From: Gammaproteobacteria bacterium
GTDB taxonomy: Bacteria > Pseudomonadota > Gammaproteobacteria > Natronospirales > REEB76
Direction: 5' to 3'
DNA: 64,000 nt
Assembly (NCBI GenBank): GCA_036383255.1
Contig: DASVOS010000004.1
Coordinates: forward strand, 1 to 64,000
In this document: positions 7,917-16,292 of the stretch, piece after piece
How the letters are laid out: each line of letters begins with the position of its first letter
How positions within the stretch are numbered: the stretch's first letter is position 1
The notes under the pieces: generated by a model
The model's input: only the letters and a program-made list of their open reading frames with translations
Databases searched by the model: none
What the model was told of the DNA's origin: nothing
Translations under genes and position numbers: made by a program

Positions 7917-9122
7917 TCAGCCCGCCTTGAGGGTGACACGCGCGAACTTGCGCTTGCCGACCTGGATCACGTGGGTCCCGCCCGCCTTGAGCTTCACGCT
8001 GCGGTCCGCGGCCTTCTCGCCATCCACCTTGACACCCCCCTGTTCCAGGAGCCGGTTCGCTTCGGAGCCGCTGGCCACGAGCTGCGCCTGCTTCAGGAGT
8101 TCCACGATGCCGATGCCATCGGCAGGCGCGGCCAAATGCAGCTCGGGCATGTCCTCCGGCAGCGCGCCCTTCTGGAAGCGCGCCACGAACTCCTCCTGCG
8201 CCGCCTTGCCAGCGGCGGCGCCGTGGAAGCGCGCCACGATCTCCTGGCCCAGCAGGAACTTGATGTCGCGCGGGTTCGCGCCGTCCGCGATCTGCTTCTT
8301 GAAGCCCTCGACCTCCGCCAGCGGGCGGAAGCTCAGGAGCTCGAAGTAGCGCCACATGAGGTCGTCGGAGATGGACATGAGCTTGCCGAACATCTCGTTG
8401 GGCGGCTCGTTGATGCCGATGTAGTTGCCGAGGGACTTGGACATCTTCTGCACGCCGTCCAGGCCCTCCAGGATCGGCATGGTGAGGATGACCTGCGGCT
8501 TCTGGCCGTAGTGCTCCTGCAGGTGGCGCCCCATCAGCAGGTTGAACTTCTGGTCGGTTCCGCCGAGCTCCACGTCGGACTTCAGCGCCACCGAGTCGTA
8601 GCCCTGCACCAGCGGATACAGGAACTCGTGCACGGAGATGGGTTCGCCGGCCGCGTAGCGCTTGCTGAAGTCGTCCCGCTCCAGCATGCGCGCCACCGTG
8701 TACTTGGCCGCGAGCTGCACCAGGCCCGCGGCGCCGAGTTCGTTCGTCCAGCGCGAGTTGAAGTCGATGCGCGTGCGCTTCGGGTCCAGGATCTTGAACA
8801 CCTGCGCCTCGTAGGTGCGGGCGTTGGCCTGAATCTCCTCCGGCGAGAGCGGCTTGCGCGTCACGTTCTTGCCGGTGGGATCGCCGATGAGGCCGGTGAA
8901 GTCGCCGATCAGGAAGATGACCTCGTGGCCGAAGTCCTGGAAGCGGCGCATCTTGTTGAGCAGCACCGTGTGGCCGAGGTGCAGGTCCGGCGCGGTGGGG
9001 TCGAAGCCGGCCTTCACCCGCAGCGGACGCCCTTCCTTGAGCCGCGCGGCCAGCTCCGCCTCGGGCAGGATCTCGTCGGCGCCGCGGGCGAGTTCCGCGA
9101 GCTGTTCGGCGGGGGTCGGCAT
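7917..9122 (-). CDS. tyrS: Tyrosyl-tRNA synthetase
   Basis: A 401-residue class I aminoacyl-tRNA synthetase that charges tRNA-Tyr. The HIGH-type motif is H48-L-G-H51 and the second signature is K226-M-S-K-S230; [13 protein letters not shown] and the [17 protein letters not shown] segment are typical of the TyrZ-like bacterial group. The C-terminal 60-70 residues form an S4-like RNA-binding domain ([17 protein letters not shown]). The ATG at 9122 was preferred over in-frame upstream codons because the conserved N-terminus begins there. It is divergent from the M23 peptidase gene, a conserved neighbourhood. Confidence 0.95.
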   Translation of the reverse strand: MPTPAEQLAELARGADEILPEAELAARLKEGRPLRVKAGFDPTAPDLHLGHTVLLNKMRRFQDFGHEVIFLIGDFTGLIGDPTGKNVTRKPLSPEEIQANARTYEAQVFKILDPKRTRIDFNSRWTNELGAAGLVQLAAKYTVARMLERDDFSKRYAAGEPISVHEFLYPLVQGYDSVALKSDVELGGTDQKFNLLMGRHLQEHYGQKPQVILTMPILEGLDGVQKMSKSLGNYIGINEPPNEMFGKLMSISDDLMWRYFELLSFRPLAEVEGFKKQIADGANPRDIKFLLGQEIVARFHGAAAGKAAQEEFVARFQKGALPEDMPELHLAAPADGIGIVELLKQAQLVASGSEANRLLEQGGVKVDGEKAADRSVKLKAGGTHVIQVGKRKFARVTLKAG

Positions 9123-9227
9123 GGTCCCTTGGTTCCTCAAGGCCCCTGGGGGGCGCTTTACCAAAATTTTACAGTTCCCTGAGGCGCATTTCCCGCGTAA
9201 TTCAGGCACTTAGGGCGGATTCGGGGA

Positions 9228-9257
9228 TTGACCCTAAACACTTAAACAGGCTACTGT
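9228..9257 (+). promoter_or_regulatory. Candidate promoter for the M23 peptidase-anmK operon
   Basis: TTGACC (9228-9233) and TACTGT (9252-9257) with 18 bases between them lie 29 bases before the GTG start of the peptidase gene. The -10 match is weak. Confidence 0.35.
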
Positions 9258-9285
9258 CAGAGTCCATTTTCCGAGGGATGCCGCG

Positions 9286-10635
9286 GTGGACCAGCAGTTT
9301 GAATCGGGCGCCGATTATAAGCCAGGCCTGAAGGCCAAGCTGCGCGCGCGCCGCCGCTATTGGGTGATGCTGGGCGTCACCCTCGCCGCCGCCGGCGTGT
9401 TCCCCTATTTCGCGCCGGTACCGGCCACCGCAAGCTTCACCCCGAGCATCGCGCTCAGCCCCGTGCCGGCCCCGGCCAGCCTGGCGCCGCCGCTGCCGAC
9501 GCTCACCAGCGTGAGCTTCAAGGTCGCGAACGGCGACACCCTGGCCCAGCTCTTCGCCGACCGCAACCTGGACCGCGCCGACCTCGCCGCCATCATGGCC
9601 GCCGGCCGCGGCACCGAGCGCCTGAAGCGCATCCTGCCGGGCGACGTGATCCGCGTGCAGTACACACCGGACGCGCACATCCAGACGCTGCGCGTCCAGT
9701 ACGACGAAGGCCACATGCTGAACGTGGCGCGTGACGAGGCCGGCAACTTCGTCCCCAACCTCGACGTGATTCCGACCACCTACATCGACTCGTACGCCCA
9801 CGGCGTGATCGAGAACTCGCTGTTCGACGCCGCCGGCCGCGCCGGCCTCGCCGACGGCACCACCATGCAGCTCATCCAGCTGTTCGCCTGGGACGTGGAC
9901 TTCGCCCACGACATCCAGAGCGGCGACAGCTTCACGGTGCTGTACCAGAAAGTGCAGCGCGCCGGCCACGCCACCGTGGATGGCCCGATCCTGGCGGCCG
10001 AGTTCAAGACCGGCGGCAAGGACTACCGCATCGTGCGCTTCACCGACCCCGCCGGCCACAGCGGCTACTACACGCCGGAAGGCAAGAGCATCCGCAAGGC
10101 GCTGATGCGCGCGCCGGTGAGCTACAGCCGCATCTCCTCCGGCTTCACCACCCATCGCAAGCACCCGATCCTGGGCTACAGCCGCGCCCACCAGGGCGTG
10201 GACTACGCCGCTCCCACCGGCACGCCGATCAAGGCCGCCGGCGACGGACGCGTGACCTTCGTCGGGCTCAAGGGCGGCTACGGCAAGTGCATCATGATCG
10301 ACCACGGCGGCGGCTACAGCACGCTGTACGGCCACATGTCGCGCTTCAGGAAGGGCATGCACGCCGGCCTGCACGTGAGCCAGGAACAGGTCATCGGCTA
10401 CGTGGGCATGACCGGCCTCGCCACCGGCCCGCACCTGCACTTCGAGGTGCACGTGAACGGGGCGCCGCGCAACCCGCGCACCGTGCAGCTGCCGAACGTG
10501 GCGCCGGTGACCACCCAGTACCTGGCCGACTTCAACGCCTCCACCAAGAGCCTGTTCGCCCAGCTCTCCGGCGGCGACACCCGCCTCGCCGGCGCGCCCG
10601 CCTCCGCCGGCGCCGAGACCGCCGTCGCCCACTGA
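9286..10635 (+). CDS. M23 family peptidoglycan endopeptidase, OapA/MepM-like
   Basis: A 449-residue membrane-anchored murein hydrolase. After a basic N-terminus comes one hydrophobic segment (about residues 25-45), then an OapA/LysM-like region (SFKVANGDTLAQLFADRNL, about residues 77-95) and a C-terminal LytM domain. Zinc ligands are visible in HQGVD (around residue 302) and HLHFE (around residue 384), so the enzyme should be active and cut peptide cross-links. The start is a GTG preceded by GAGGGA. anmK follows 13 bases later, probably in one operon concerned with wall growth and recycling. Confidence 0.9.
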   Translation: MDQQFESGADYKPGLKAKLRARRRYWVMLGVTLAAAGVFPYFAPVPATASFTPSIALSPVPAPASLAPPLPTLTSVSFKVANGDTLAQLFADRNLDRADLAAIMAAGRGTERLKRILPGDVIRVQYTPDAHIQTLRVQYDEGHMLNVARDEAGNFVPNLDVIPTTYIDSYAHGVIENSLFDAAGRAGLADGTTMQLIQLFAWDVDFAHDIQSGDSFTVLYQKVQRAGHATVDGPILAAEFKTGGKDYRIVRFTDPAGHSGYYTPEGKSIRKALMRAPVSYSRISSGFTTHRKHPILGYSRAHQGVDYAAPTGTPIKAAGDGRVTFVGLKGGYGKCIMIDHGGGYSTLYGHMSRFRKGMHAGLHVSQEQVIGYVGMTGLATGPHLHFEVHVNGAPRNPRTVQLPNVAPVTTQYLADFNASTKSLFAQLSGGDTRLAGAPASAGAETAVAH

Positions 10636-10648
10636 CGGGCGCGGCTGC

Positions 10649-11752
10649 ATGGCCGACCTCTACATCGGGCTCATGTCCGGCACCAGCGCCGACGGCATCG
10701 ACGCGGTGCTGATGGCCTTCGATCCCGCGCCGCGCCTCGTCGCCACCCATTTCACGCCCTACGCCGGCTCGGTGCGGGAGAAAGTGCGCGCGCTCTCCCA
10801 GGGCCGCCACGCGGGCGATCCTGTGGACGAGCTGGGCGCGCTGGACACCGAACTCGGCGAGCTCTTCGGCGCCGCGGTGCTGGCGCTGCTCGAGGATGCG
10901 AAGACCGAACCCAGGGCCGTGCGCGCCATCGGCAGCCACGGCCAGACCGTGCGCCACCGCCCGCGCATCGCACACCCCTTCACCGCCCAGATCGCCGACC
11001 CCAACATCATCGCCGCGCGCACCGGGATCACGGTGGTGGCGGACTTCCGCCGCCGCGACGTGGCCCTCGGCGGCCAGGGTGCGCCGCTCCTGCCGGCCTT
11101 CCACCAGGTAGCCTTCGGCAGCGCGGCGGAACAACGGGTGGTGGTGAACGTGGGCGGCATCGCTAACGTGACGCTGCTGCCGCCCGCGGGTCCGGTGCGC
11201 GGCTTCGACACCGGCCCCGGCAACGTGCTGATGGACTGGGTGTGCCGCGAACGGCTCGGCCAAGCCTACGACTCGGACGGCGCACATGCGGCCCGCGGCG
11301 AGATCGACCGGCCGTTGCTGGCGGTGCTGCTGGAAGATGCCTACTTCAGCCTGCCCATCCCCAAGAGCACGGGACCCGAGCACTTCAACCGGGAATGGCT
11401 GGAGAAGGCGCTCGGCGGCAGGGCGCTGAAGACGGAAGATCTCCTGGCCACGCTCACGGAACTCACGGCCCGCAGCGTGGCCGAGCAGGTGCACGAGCAC
11501 GCACCGGAGGCGAGGCACGTCTACGTCTGTGGCGGCGGCGCCCACAACACCCAGCTCATGGCGCGCCTTGCCTCGCAGTTCCCCTCGGTGCCGGTAGAGA
11601 GCACCGCCGCCCTGGGGCTGGATCCGGACTGGGTGGAGGCGGCAGGCTTCGCGTGGCTGGCGCAGCGCACCCTCGCGGGACAACCCGGCAACCTGCCCAC
11701 GGTCACGGGTGCGGCAAAGGCGACGATCCTCGGCGCGATCTATCCTGCTTGA
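10649..11752 (+). CDS. anmK: Anhydro-N-acetylmuramic acid kinase
   Basis: A 367-residue ASKHA-fold kinase that phosphorylates and opens 1,6-anhydro-MurNAc to MurNAc-6-phosphate during peptidoglycan recycling. The N-terminal phosphate loop is YIGLMSGTSADGIDAVL (residues 5-21), followed by GSHGQTVRH, NVGGIANVT, GFDTGPGNVLMD and the late VCGGGAHN motif. It lies in the usual place between the M23 peptidase and erpA. AmpG (2.7 kb) would supply its substrate. Confidence 0.95.
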   Translation: MADLYIGLMSGTSADGIDAVLMAFDPAPRLVATHFTPYAGSVREKVRALSQGRHAGDPVDELGALDTELGELFGAAVLALLEDAKTEPRAVRAIGSHGQTVRHRPRIAHPFTAQIADPNIIAARTGITVVADFRRRDVALGGQGAPLLPAFHQVAFGSAAEQRVVVNVGGIANVTLLPPAGPVRGFDTGPGNVLMDWVCRERLGQAYDSDGAHAARGEIDRPLLAVLLEDAYFSLPIPKSTGPEHFNREWLEKALGGRALKTEDLLATLTELTARSVAEQVHEHAPEARHVYVCGGGAHNTQLMARLASQFPSVPVESTAALGLDPDWVEAAGFAWLAQRTLAGQPGNLPTVTGAAKATILGAIYPA

Positions 11753-11786
11753 AATAAAAAAGCCGCTCGAAGCGGCTTTTTTATTT
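11752..11786. terminator. Bidirectional intrinsic terminator
   Basis: A 16-bp perfect stem built from A/T arms around GCCGCT (11762-11767), loop CGA, and AGCGGC (11771-11776), with T-runs on each strand. It overlaps the last base of the anmK stop codon and serves both anmK and the convergent erpA. Confidence 0.9.
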
Positions 11787-11801
11787 GAATCTCTTTTCTT
11801 C

Positions 11802-12143
11802 TCAGACCGTGAAAGATGAGCCACAACCACAAGTGGTGGTGGCGTTGGGATTGCGGATCACGAATTGCGCTCCCTCCAGGCCTTCGCTGTAGTCGATCTC
11901 GGCGCCGGCCAGGTACTGGAAGCTCATGGGATCCACGAGCAGCGTCACGCCGGAGTTCTCCACCCGGGTGTCTCCGTCCTCGCTCTTCTCGTCGAAGGTG
12001 AAGCCGTACTGGAAGCCGGAGCAGCCGCCGCCGGTGACGAACACCCGCAGCTTGAGGGCCTGGTTGCCCTCCTCGTCGATGAGCTGCCGCACCTTGCGGG
12101 CCGCGGCGTCGGTGAAGATCAGGGTCTCGGTCTGGGTTTCCAT
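11802..12143 (-). CDS. erpA: A-type iron-sulfur cluster insertion protein
   Basis: A 113-residue A-type carrier that delivers Fe-S clusters to apoproteins. The three conserved cysteines are in GGGCSGF and near the C-terminus in TCGCGSSF. Length and the preceding [10 protein letters not shown] and [21 protein letters not shown] segments fit ErpA better than IscA, as does the position beside anmK. Likely clients here include BioB and the heme or respiratory proteins of the window, though that is inference. The bactofilin gene lies 15 bases upstream. Confidence 0.93.
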   Translation of the reverse strand: METQTETLIFTDAAARKVRQLIDEEGNQALKLRVFVTGGGCSGFQYGFTFDEKSEDGDTRVENSGVTLLVDPMSFQYLAGAEIDYSEGLEGAQFVIRNPNATTTCGCGSSFTV

Positions 12144-12158
12144 GTGGCCAATTATAAC

Positions 12159-12584
12159 TCAGCCGCGCTTGGCTTCGGGTTCGGCGGATTTCTTGGGGTT
12201 ATGCACCGCCAGCGCCGGGCCGGCCGGCTTGTGCACCAGCTTGCCGTTGACGGTGGCGCCCACCGCGATCTGGATCAGGTTGTAGTACACATCGCCCGTG
12301 ATGCGCGCCTCGGGGCCGAGCTCGAGCCGCTTGTCGGCGTGCACGTCGCCTTCCACGGTGCCGTTGACGACGAGCACCGGTACCTTCACCTCGCCGCGGA
12401 TGGTGCCGTGCTGGCTCAGGCTCAGCATGGAATCGGAGCCTTCCTCGGCGTGCACGTTGCCGCGGATCTCGCCGTCCACGTGCAGCCCGCCCTTGTAGCG
12501 CAGGTCGCCGTCGATGCGGCTGTTCTTGCCGATGAGCGTGTCGATGCGCGCCCGGGTCTGCTTGTTGTCGCCGCTGCTGAACAT
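12159..12584 (-). CDS. Bactofilin
   Basis: A 141-residue polymer-forming bactofilin (DUF583). The middle is a right-handed beta-helix made of short repeats such as GDLRYKGGLHVDGEIRGNV, GTIRGEVKVPVLVVNGTVEGDV and ARITGDVYYNLIQIAVGATVNGKL, flanked by flexible tails. Bactofilins form membrane-associated filaments that place cell-wall enzymes. The ATG at 12584 is where the family N-terminus begins; the frame is open upstream only within the neighbouring gene. It follows the DUF6776 gene by 14 bases, and the pair is probably an operon. Confidence 0.92.
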   Translation of the reverse strand: MFSSGDNKQTRARIDTLIGKNSRIDGDLRYKGGLHVDGEIRGNVHAEEGSDSMLSLSQHGTIRGEVKVPVLVVNGTVEGDVHADKRLELGPEARITGDVYYNLIQIAVGATVNGKLVHKPAGPALAVHNPKKSAEPEAKRG

Positions 12585-12598
12585 GACTGCTTGCCTCG

Positions 12599-13306
12599 CT
12601 ATGACGTGACGGCGCCGGAGCCGCCGGACCAATCGAAATTCTGCTGCACGGCCTGGTGGCCGCTCTCCTGGGCGGTGACCTCCACGCGCCCGGGCGTAAA
12701 GCCTTGCGGCAGCAGCACGTCGCCCTCCAGGCTCTGGAAGTACTGGAACGCGAAACTGGCCGGGCCCTTGCCGCTGGGGGAGATCTCGCGCGCGTCCAGG
12801 GTCACGGCCTTGCCGTCCTGCACGCCGTATATCTTCAGGTAGACGCTGCCGGCGATCTTGAGCTCGCGGGTGCGTACCTGGGTCAGCACCAGCCGGTAAT
12901 GCCACAGCCGCGGTGCGCCACCGTTGCCGAAGCGCAGGCTCTGGACCCTGAGGCCCTGTTCGCCTTCACCCGGGGAGACGATGCCCTTGTAGAAGGCCAC
13001 CTCCTCCTGCAGGTCGGACTGCTTGCGCTGCAGTTCCTCGAGGGTGGCCTGGATCTCTTGGCGTGCGCTCTGGTCCACGTCGCGCTGGCGTTGCAGCGCG
13101 GTGATCTGGTCGTTGAGCGCCTCGGCGCGCTCCTGCGCGTCGTCGAGCGAGTCCTGCAGCGCCACCGCCGCCTGGCGGTCGTAGCCGGCGCGGTACTCGC
13201 CGTAAGCGAACGCGCCCCACAGCGCCAGCAGCATGGCGGCCGACCCGCCGGTGACGGCGAGCCAGGTCCGGTGCGGACGGTGGTGCTTGACGACGAGTCT
13301 GGTCAT
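12599..13306 (-). CDS. DUF6776-like membrane-anchored coiled-coil protein
   Basis: A 235-residue bitopic protein: basic N-terminus, one membrane helix (about residues 18-37), a coiled coil (about residues 45-110, rich in Q, E and R) and a periplasmic beta-rich domain (RLWHYRLVLTQV, VYLKIYGVQDGKAVTLD, FAFQYFQSLEGDVLLPQGFTPGRVEV). I recognise this as the family usually found beside bactofilin in gammaproteobacteria; its function is not established. It could act as a membrane partner of the bactofilin filament. Start chosen at the ATG before TRLVVKHH. Confidence 0.75.
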   Translation of the reverse strand: MTRLVVKHHRPHRTWLAVTGGSAAMLLALWGAFAYGEYRAGYDRQAAVALQDSLDDAQERAEALNDQITALQRQRDVDQSARQEIQATLEELQRKQSDLQEEVAFYKGIVSPGEGEQGLRVQSLRFGNGGAPRLWHYRLVLTQVRTRELKIAGSVYLKIYGVQDGKAVTLDAREISPSGKGPASFAFQYFQSLEGDVLLPQGFTPGRVEVTAQESGHQAVQQNFDWSGGSGAVTS

Positions 13307-13422
13307 GGACGGAATCCCCAGTCGAATGACCATGTTACGCGCGGCCCGGGGACGGCGCCAGCGCCCCGCGGTGCTAGGATTGGCGCGGCCCGCACCGGGC
13401 CGTCCGACGCCTGAGGCCCCGC

Positions 13423-13836
13423 ATGCTCTGGGTCAAAGCCCTGCACCTGTTCTTCGTCATCTCCTGGTTCGCCGGCCTGTTCTACCTGCCGCGGCTGTTC
13501 GTGTACCACGCGGACACGCGCGACGCAGTGGGCCACGCGCGCTTCACGGTGATGGAGCGGCGCCTCTTCATGATGATGAGCCTGGGCGCGATCGGCAGCG
13601 TGGTGTTCGGACTGTGGCTGATGTTCGGCTGGTGGTGGCCTGCGCCGCTCTGGCTGCACGCGAAACTCGGTCTCGTGGCGCTGCTGCTCATCTACCACAT
13701 GCTCTGCTTCAAGCTGATGCGCGACTTCCGCGCCGGCAAGAATGCGAAGAGCGCGCGCTTCTACCGCATCTTCAACGAGGTGCCGGCGCTGATCCTGCTC
13801 GCGGTGCTGTTCCTGGTGGTACTGAAGCCCCTGTGA
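13423..13836 (+). CDS. hemJ: HemJ-type protoporphyrinogen IX oxidase
   Basis: A 137-residue protein with four membrane helices. The N-terminal LWVKALHLFFVISWFAGLFYLPRLFVYH contains the conserved histidine and arginine of HemJ, and KLGLVALLLIYH and the short final helix after RIFNEVPALILL are also typical. HemJ converts protoporphyrinogen IX to protoporphyrin IX, the penultimate step to heme, and would supply the heme O/A branch at 48-50 kb. The related CopD family is the main alternative. Confidence 0.8.
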   Translation: MLWVKALHLFFVISWFAGLFYLPRLFVYHADTRDAVGHARFTVMERRLFMMMSLGAIGSVVFGLWLMFGWWWPAPLWLHAKLGLVALLLIYHMLCFKLMRDFRAGKNAKSARFYRIFNEVPALILLAVLFLVVLKPL

Positions 13837-13970
13837 GGCGAGCGCTGCGCTGGACGGGCGTAGTCCACGCCGACGCCTCTCGTAGATAACGGTCCGGGGG
13901 CCGGGCGCGCGTAGAGTGATGGCGGCGCGCGGACGCCTTATATCGGCCCCCTCCGGACAACAGTCACGAG

Positions 13971-13985
13971 TGAGAATCATTGTCA
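13971..13985. promoter_or_regulatory. Fur box 1
   Basis: TGAGAATCATTGTCA matches the 7-1-7 Fur consensus TGATAATnATTATCA at all but two positions. It overlaps the -35 element of the iron operon promoter. Confidence 0.8.
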
Positions 13986-14008
13986 TTTAGGTTCTCTTAG
14001 GGTAGACT
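13980..14008 (+). promoter_or_regulatory. Promoter of the iron uptake operon
   Basis: TTGTCA (13980-13985), a 17-base spacer and TAGACT (14003-14008). One Fur box covers the -35 and another starts just after the -10, an arrangement expected for tight repression in iron-replete cells. Confidence 0.65.
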
Positions 14009-14013
14009 ACAAA

Positions 14014-14028
14014 TGAGAATTAATCTCA
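14014..14028. promoter_or_regulatory. Fur box 2
   Basis: TGAGAATTAATCTCA is a near-perfect palindrome and differs from the 7-1-7 Fur consensus at two symmetric positions. It lies over the expected transcription start. Confidence 0.82.
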
Positions 14029-14053
14029 TTTGAAACGAACCAGGATGCCCGTC

Positions 14054-14386
14054 ATGATCCGCCGCGCCGCCCTCGCCGCCGCCCTCTTCGCCTTCGCCGC
14101 CCTGCCGGCGCTCGCGGACGGGCCGATCCGCATCGAGATCAGGAACCAGGCCTTCGCGCCGGCGGAGATCCATATACCGGCGGGCGTGAAGGTGCAGCTC
14201 CTGATCGCGAACGGCGACGACCTGCCGGCGGAGTTCGAGAGCACCGACCTCTCGCGCGAGATCGTGGTGCCGGGGCACCGCGAGGTGAAGCTGTTCATCG
14301 GCCCGCTCGACCCGGGCCGCTACCGCTTCTTCAACGACTTCCACCAGCAGTCCGAGGGCTGGGTGATAGTGGACGCCAAGCGGTAG
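14054..14386 (+). CDS. Periplasmic cupredoxin-like iron uptake protein
   Basis: A 110-residue periplasmic protein with a signal peptide (MIRRAALAAALFAFAALPALA) and a single cupredoxin-type beta sandwich: IRIEIRNQAFAPAEIHIPAGVKVQLLIANGDD...FESTDL...HREVKLFIGPLDPGRYRF. This is the small cupredoxin family found beside FTR1 permeases, comparable to the N-terminal domain of EfeO, thought to bind or oxidise iron before transport. The ATG at 14054 has CCAGGA 8 bases upstream; upstream in-frame TTG and ATG codons are less well placed. FTR1 starts 12 bases after the stop. Confidence 0.82.
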   Translation: MIRRAALAAALFAFAALPALADGPIRIEIRNQAFAPAEIHIPAGVKVQLLIANGDDLPAEFESTDLSREIVVPGHREVKLFIGPLDPGRYRFFNDFHQQSEGWVIVDAKR

Positions 14387-14398
14387 AGCTGCACCCTC

Positions 14399-15220
14399 AT
14401 GCTCGCCACCGCCATCATCGTGTTCCGCGAGGTCATCGAGGCCGCGCTCATCGTCGCGATAGTGATGGGCGCGAGCCGGGGCATCGCCGGGCGCGGCCGC
14501 TGGGTCAGCGCCGGCATCGGGCTCGGGCTCGCGGGCGCGGCGCTGGTGGCGGCCTTCGCCGACGTCATCACCGGCGCGTTCGAGGGCAACGGCCAGGCAC
14601 TCCTCAACGCCGGGGTGCTGCTGGCGGCGGTCGGCATGCTGACCTGGCACAACGTCTGGATGAGCTCCCACGGGCGTGAGCTCGCGGCCGAGGTGAGGAG
14701 CGTGGGCCATGCGGTGCAGGCCGGCAACAAGCCGCTCACCGCGCTCATGGTGATCACCCTGGTCGCGGTCATGCGCGAGGGCTCCGAGGTGGTGCTGTTC
14801 CTGTGGGCGATCGGCACCGGCGGCTCCGACGGCAGCATGCTGCTCGGCGGGCTGGCCGGCCTCGCCGCCGGCGTGGCGGTGGGCACGCTGATGTACTTCG
14901 GGCTGCTGGGGATCCCGCTCAGGCATTTCTTCAGGGTCACGGGCTGGCTGGTGCTGCTCATCGCCGCTGGCCTGGCGGCCCAGGCGGCGGGCTTCCTGAA
15001 CCAGGCGGGCCTCCTGCCGGCGCTCGGCACCAGCCTGTGGGACAGTTCACGTCTCCTGGACCAAGCCAGCACCGCGGGCAAGATGCTGCATACCCTCATC
15101 GGGTACACTGCGCGGCCTTCCGGCATCCAAATCTTGTTCTACCTGGGGACCGTGGTCCTCATCCTGGCGCTCATGCGCTGGGCCAGCCGGCGTCATGACG
15201 GCGCCGCGCGTCCGGCCTGA
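14399..15220 (+). CDS. FTR1 family iron permease
   Basis: A 273-residue inner-membrane protein with about seven hydrophobic segments. Both REXXE iron-binding motifs are present: FREVIEAALI (near residue 10) and MREGSEVVLF (near residue 125). FTR1/EfeU permeases bring iron across the membrane after oxidation by a partner. Here the partner is presumably the cupredoxin gene just upstream; no multicopper oxidase or EfeB-type peroxidase is encoded nearby. Expression should follow the Fur-controlled promoter at 13980. Confidence 0.9.
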   Translation: MLATAIIVFREVIEAALIVAIVMGASRGIAGRGRWVSAGIGLGLAGAALVAAFADVITGAFEGNGQALLNAGVLLAAVGMLTWHNVWMSSHGRELAAEVRSVGHAVQAGNKPLTALMVITLVAVMREGSEVVLFLWAIGTGGSDGSMLLGGLAGLAAGVAVGTLMYFGLLGIPLRHFFRVTGWLVLLIAAGLAAQAAGFLNQAGLLPALGTSLWDSSRLLDQASTAGKMLHTLIGYTARPSGIQILFYLGTVVLILALMRWASRRHDGAARPA

Positions 15221-15264
15221 AGCCGCGAAGTCACGCACTAAAAGGTCTTGTCTTGGGGAAACGC

Positions 15265-15990
15265 ATGTTCAACCGACCGCTACTGACCGCCCTGCTCGCC
15301 GCCGCCGCACTGTCCGGTGCCGCCGCGGCGCGGGCCGACGACTTCATCGTCTACTCCGCCTACGTCTCCGACGGACAGAGCGAGGTGGAGGTGCGCGGCC
15401 ACCAGCAGTACGACGGCGACCCGGCGCTGGACACCGAGCGTGCCTACAACGTAGCGCTGGCCCATGCCTTCACGCCCTGGTGGCATGCCGAGGTGTATCT
15501 CGGCAGCTACGAGCGCGCGCCCGGCGGCGCCAACACGCTGGAAGGCTACGAGTTCGAGAACATCTTCCAGCTCACCACCCAGGGCCAGTACTGGGCGGAC
15601 CTGGGGTTCATCGCCTCCTACGAGTACAACGCGCTGCCGGGTGAGCCGGGCGTGGTGGAGTTCGGCCCGCTGTTCGAGAAGCAGGCCGGCCCCTTCAACC
15701 ACCGGCTCAACCTCATCTGGGAGAAGCAGGTGGGCGGCGGCGCCGAGGGACGCTACGAGTTCCGCGCCACCTACGCCGGCATCTACCGCACGGAGTCACA
15801 CCTGGCGCCTGCCGTGGAGGCGTACTACCGCCCGGCGGACGACAGCCGCCAGATCGGACCGGCGCTGTACGGCGAGATCCCGACCGCCGGCGGCGACGAA
15901 TTCGAGTTCAGCGCCGCATTCCTGGTGGGCCTGAACCGCGGCGCCGCGGACCGGACGCTGGTTTTCCGCATCGAGTACGAATTCAACTGA
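15265..15990 (+). CDS. Predicted outer-membrane beta-barrel protein of unknown function
   Basis: A 241-residue secreted protein: signal peptide (to about residue 25, ending AAARA), then alternating amphipathic strands with many aromatics (HAFTPWWHAEVYLGSYERA, LTTQGQYWADLGFIASYEY, GPFNHRLNLIWEKQV, RYEFRATYAGIYR) and a C-terminal strand ending in aromatic-X-N (LVFRIEYEFN), typical of outer-membrane barrels. I do not recognise the family. It follows the FTR1 gene by 44 bases and may belong to the iron operon. The ATG at 15265 is preceded by TTGGGGA. Some relatives may be annotated as hypothetical proteins in cupredoxin/FTR1 loci. Confidence 0.65.
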   Translation: MFNRPLLTALLAAAALSGAAAARADDFIVYSAYVSDGQSEVEVRGHQQYDGDPALDTERAYNVALAHAFTPWWHAEVYLGSYERAPGGANTLEGYEFENIFQLTTQGQYWADLGFIASYEYNALPGEPGVVEFGPLFEKQAGPFNHRLNLIWEKQVGGGAEGRYEFRATYAGIYRTESHLAPAVEAYYRPADDSRQIGPALYGEIPTAGGDEFEFSAAFLVGLNRGAADRTLVFRIEYEFN

Positions 15991-15997
15991 TTTATAC

Positions 15998-16133
15998 GGA
16001 AAAGCCTTTCTCGCTGCGCAGTCCTGCTCCGCGAGAAAGCCCTGAGCAGCCTTCCTGGCCGCTCGCCCGGCGCGATGCGCCGGCCCCTGGCTTTTCCTTG
16101 CACGCTCGTCGCGGAGTTAATCCGCGACGAGCG
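15998..16133. repeat. Nested stem-loop array after the barrel gene
   Basis: The 302-base gap before the GNAT gene has no coding potential. It holds GGAAAAGCC (15998-16006) and its exact complement GGCTTTTCC (16089-16097) enclosing smaller stems: CTTTCTCGC/GCGAGAAAG (16006-16039) and CCGGCGC-GAT-GCGCCGG near 16067-16083. A separate 13-bp perfect stem CGCTCGTCGCGGA/TCCGCGACGAGCG with loop GTTAA follows at 16103-16133 and may help end transcription. The 16006-16039 hairpin shares the CTTTCT..TCCTGCTCC..AGAAAG design with one at 2542-2572. Confidence 0.7.
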
Positions 16134-16292
16134 AGTCTTCTTCTCGTCGTGAGTCTTCTTCAAAGAAGGCAAAATCCCTTTACCTAACTTGCAGGCAGTC
16201 TTCTTTCGCCTGGCCTACCCACATTGATACATCTGGCCCGAGGCTTCATGCCGCCGAGGGTGGATAATGGCGTCCTGTTCGAGGAGAGTGCC

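Noticed and set aside
7866..9182. Long plus-strand frame opposite tyrS
   Set aside because: Antisense to a fully conserved tyrosyl-tRNA synthetase and low in sequence complexity.
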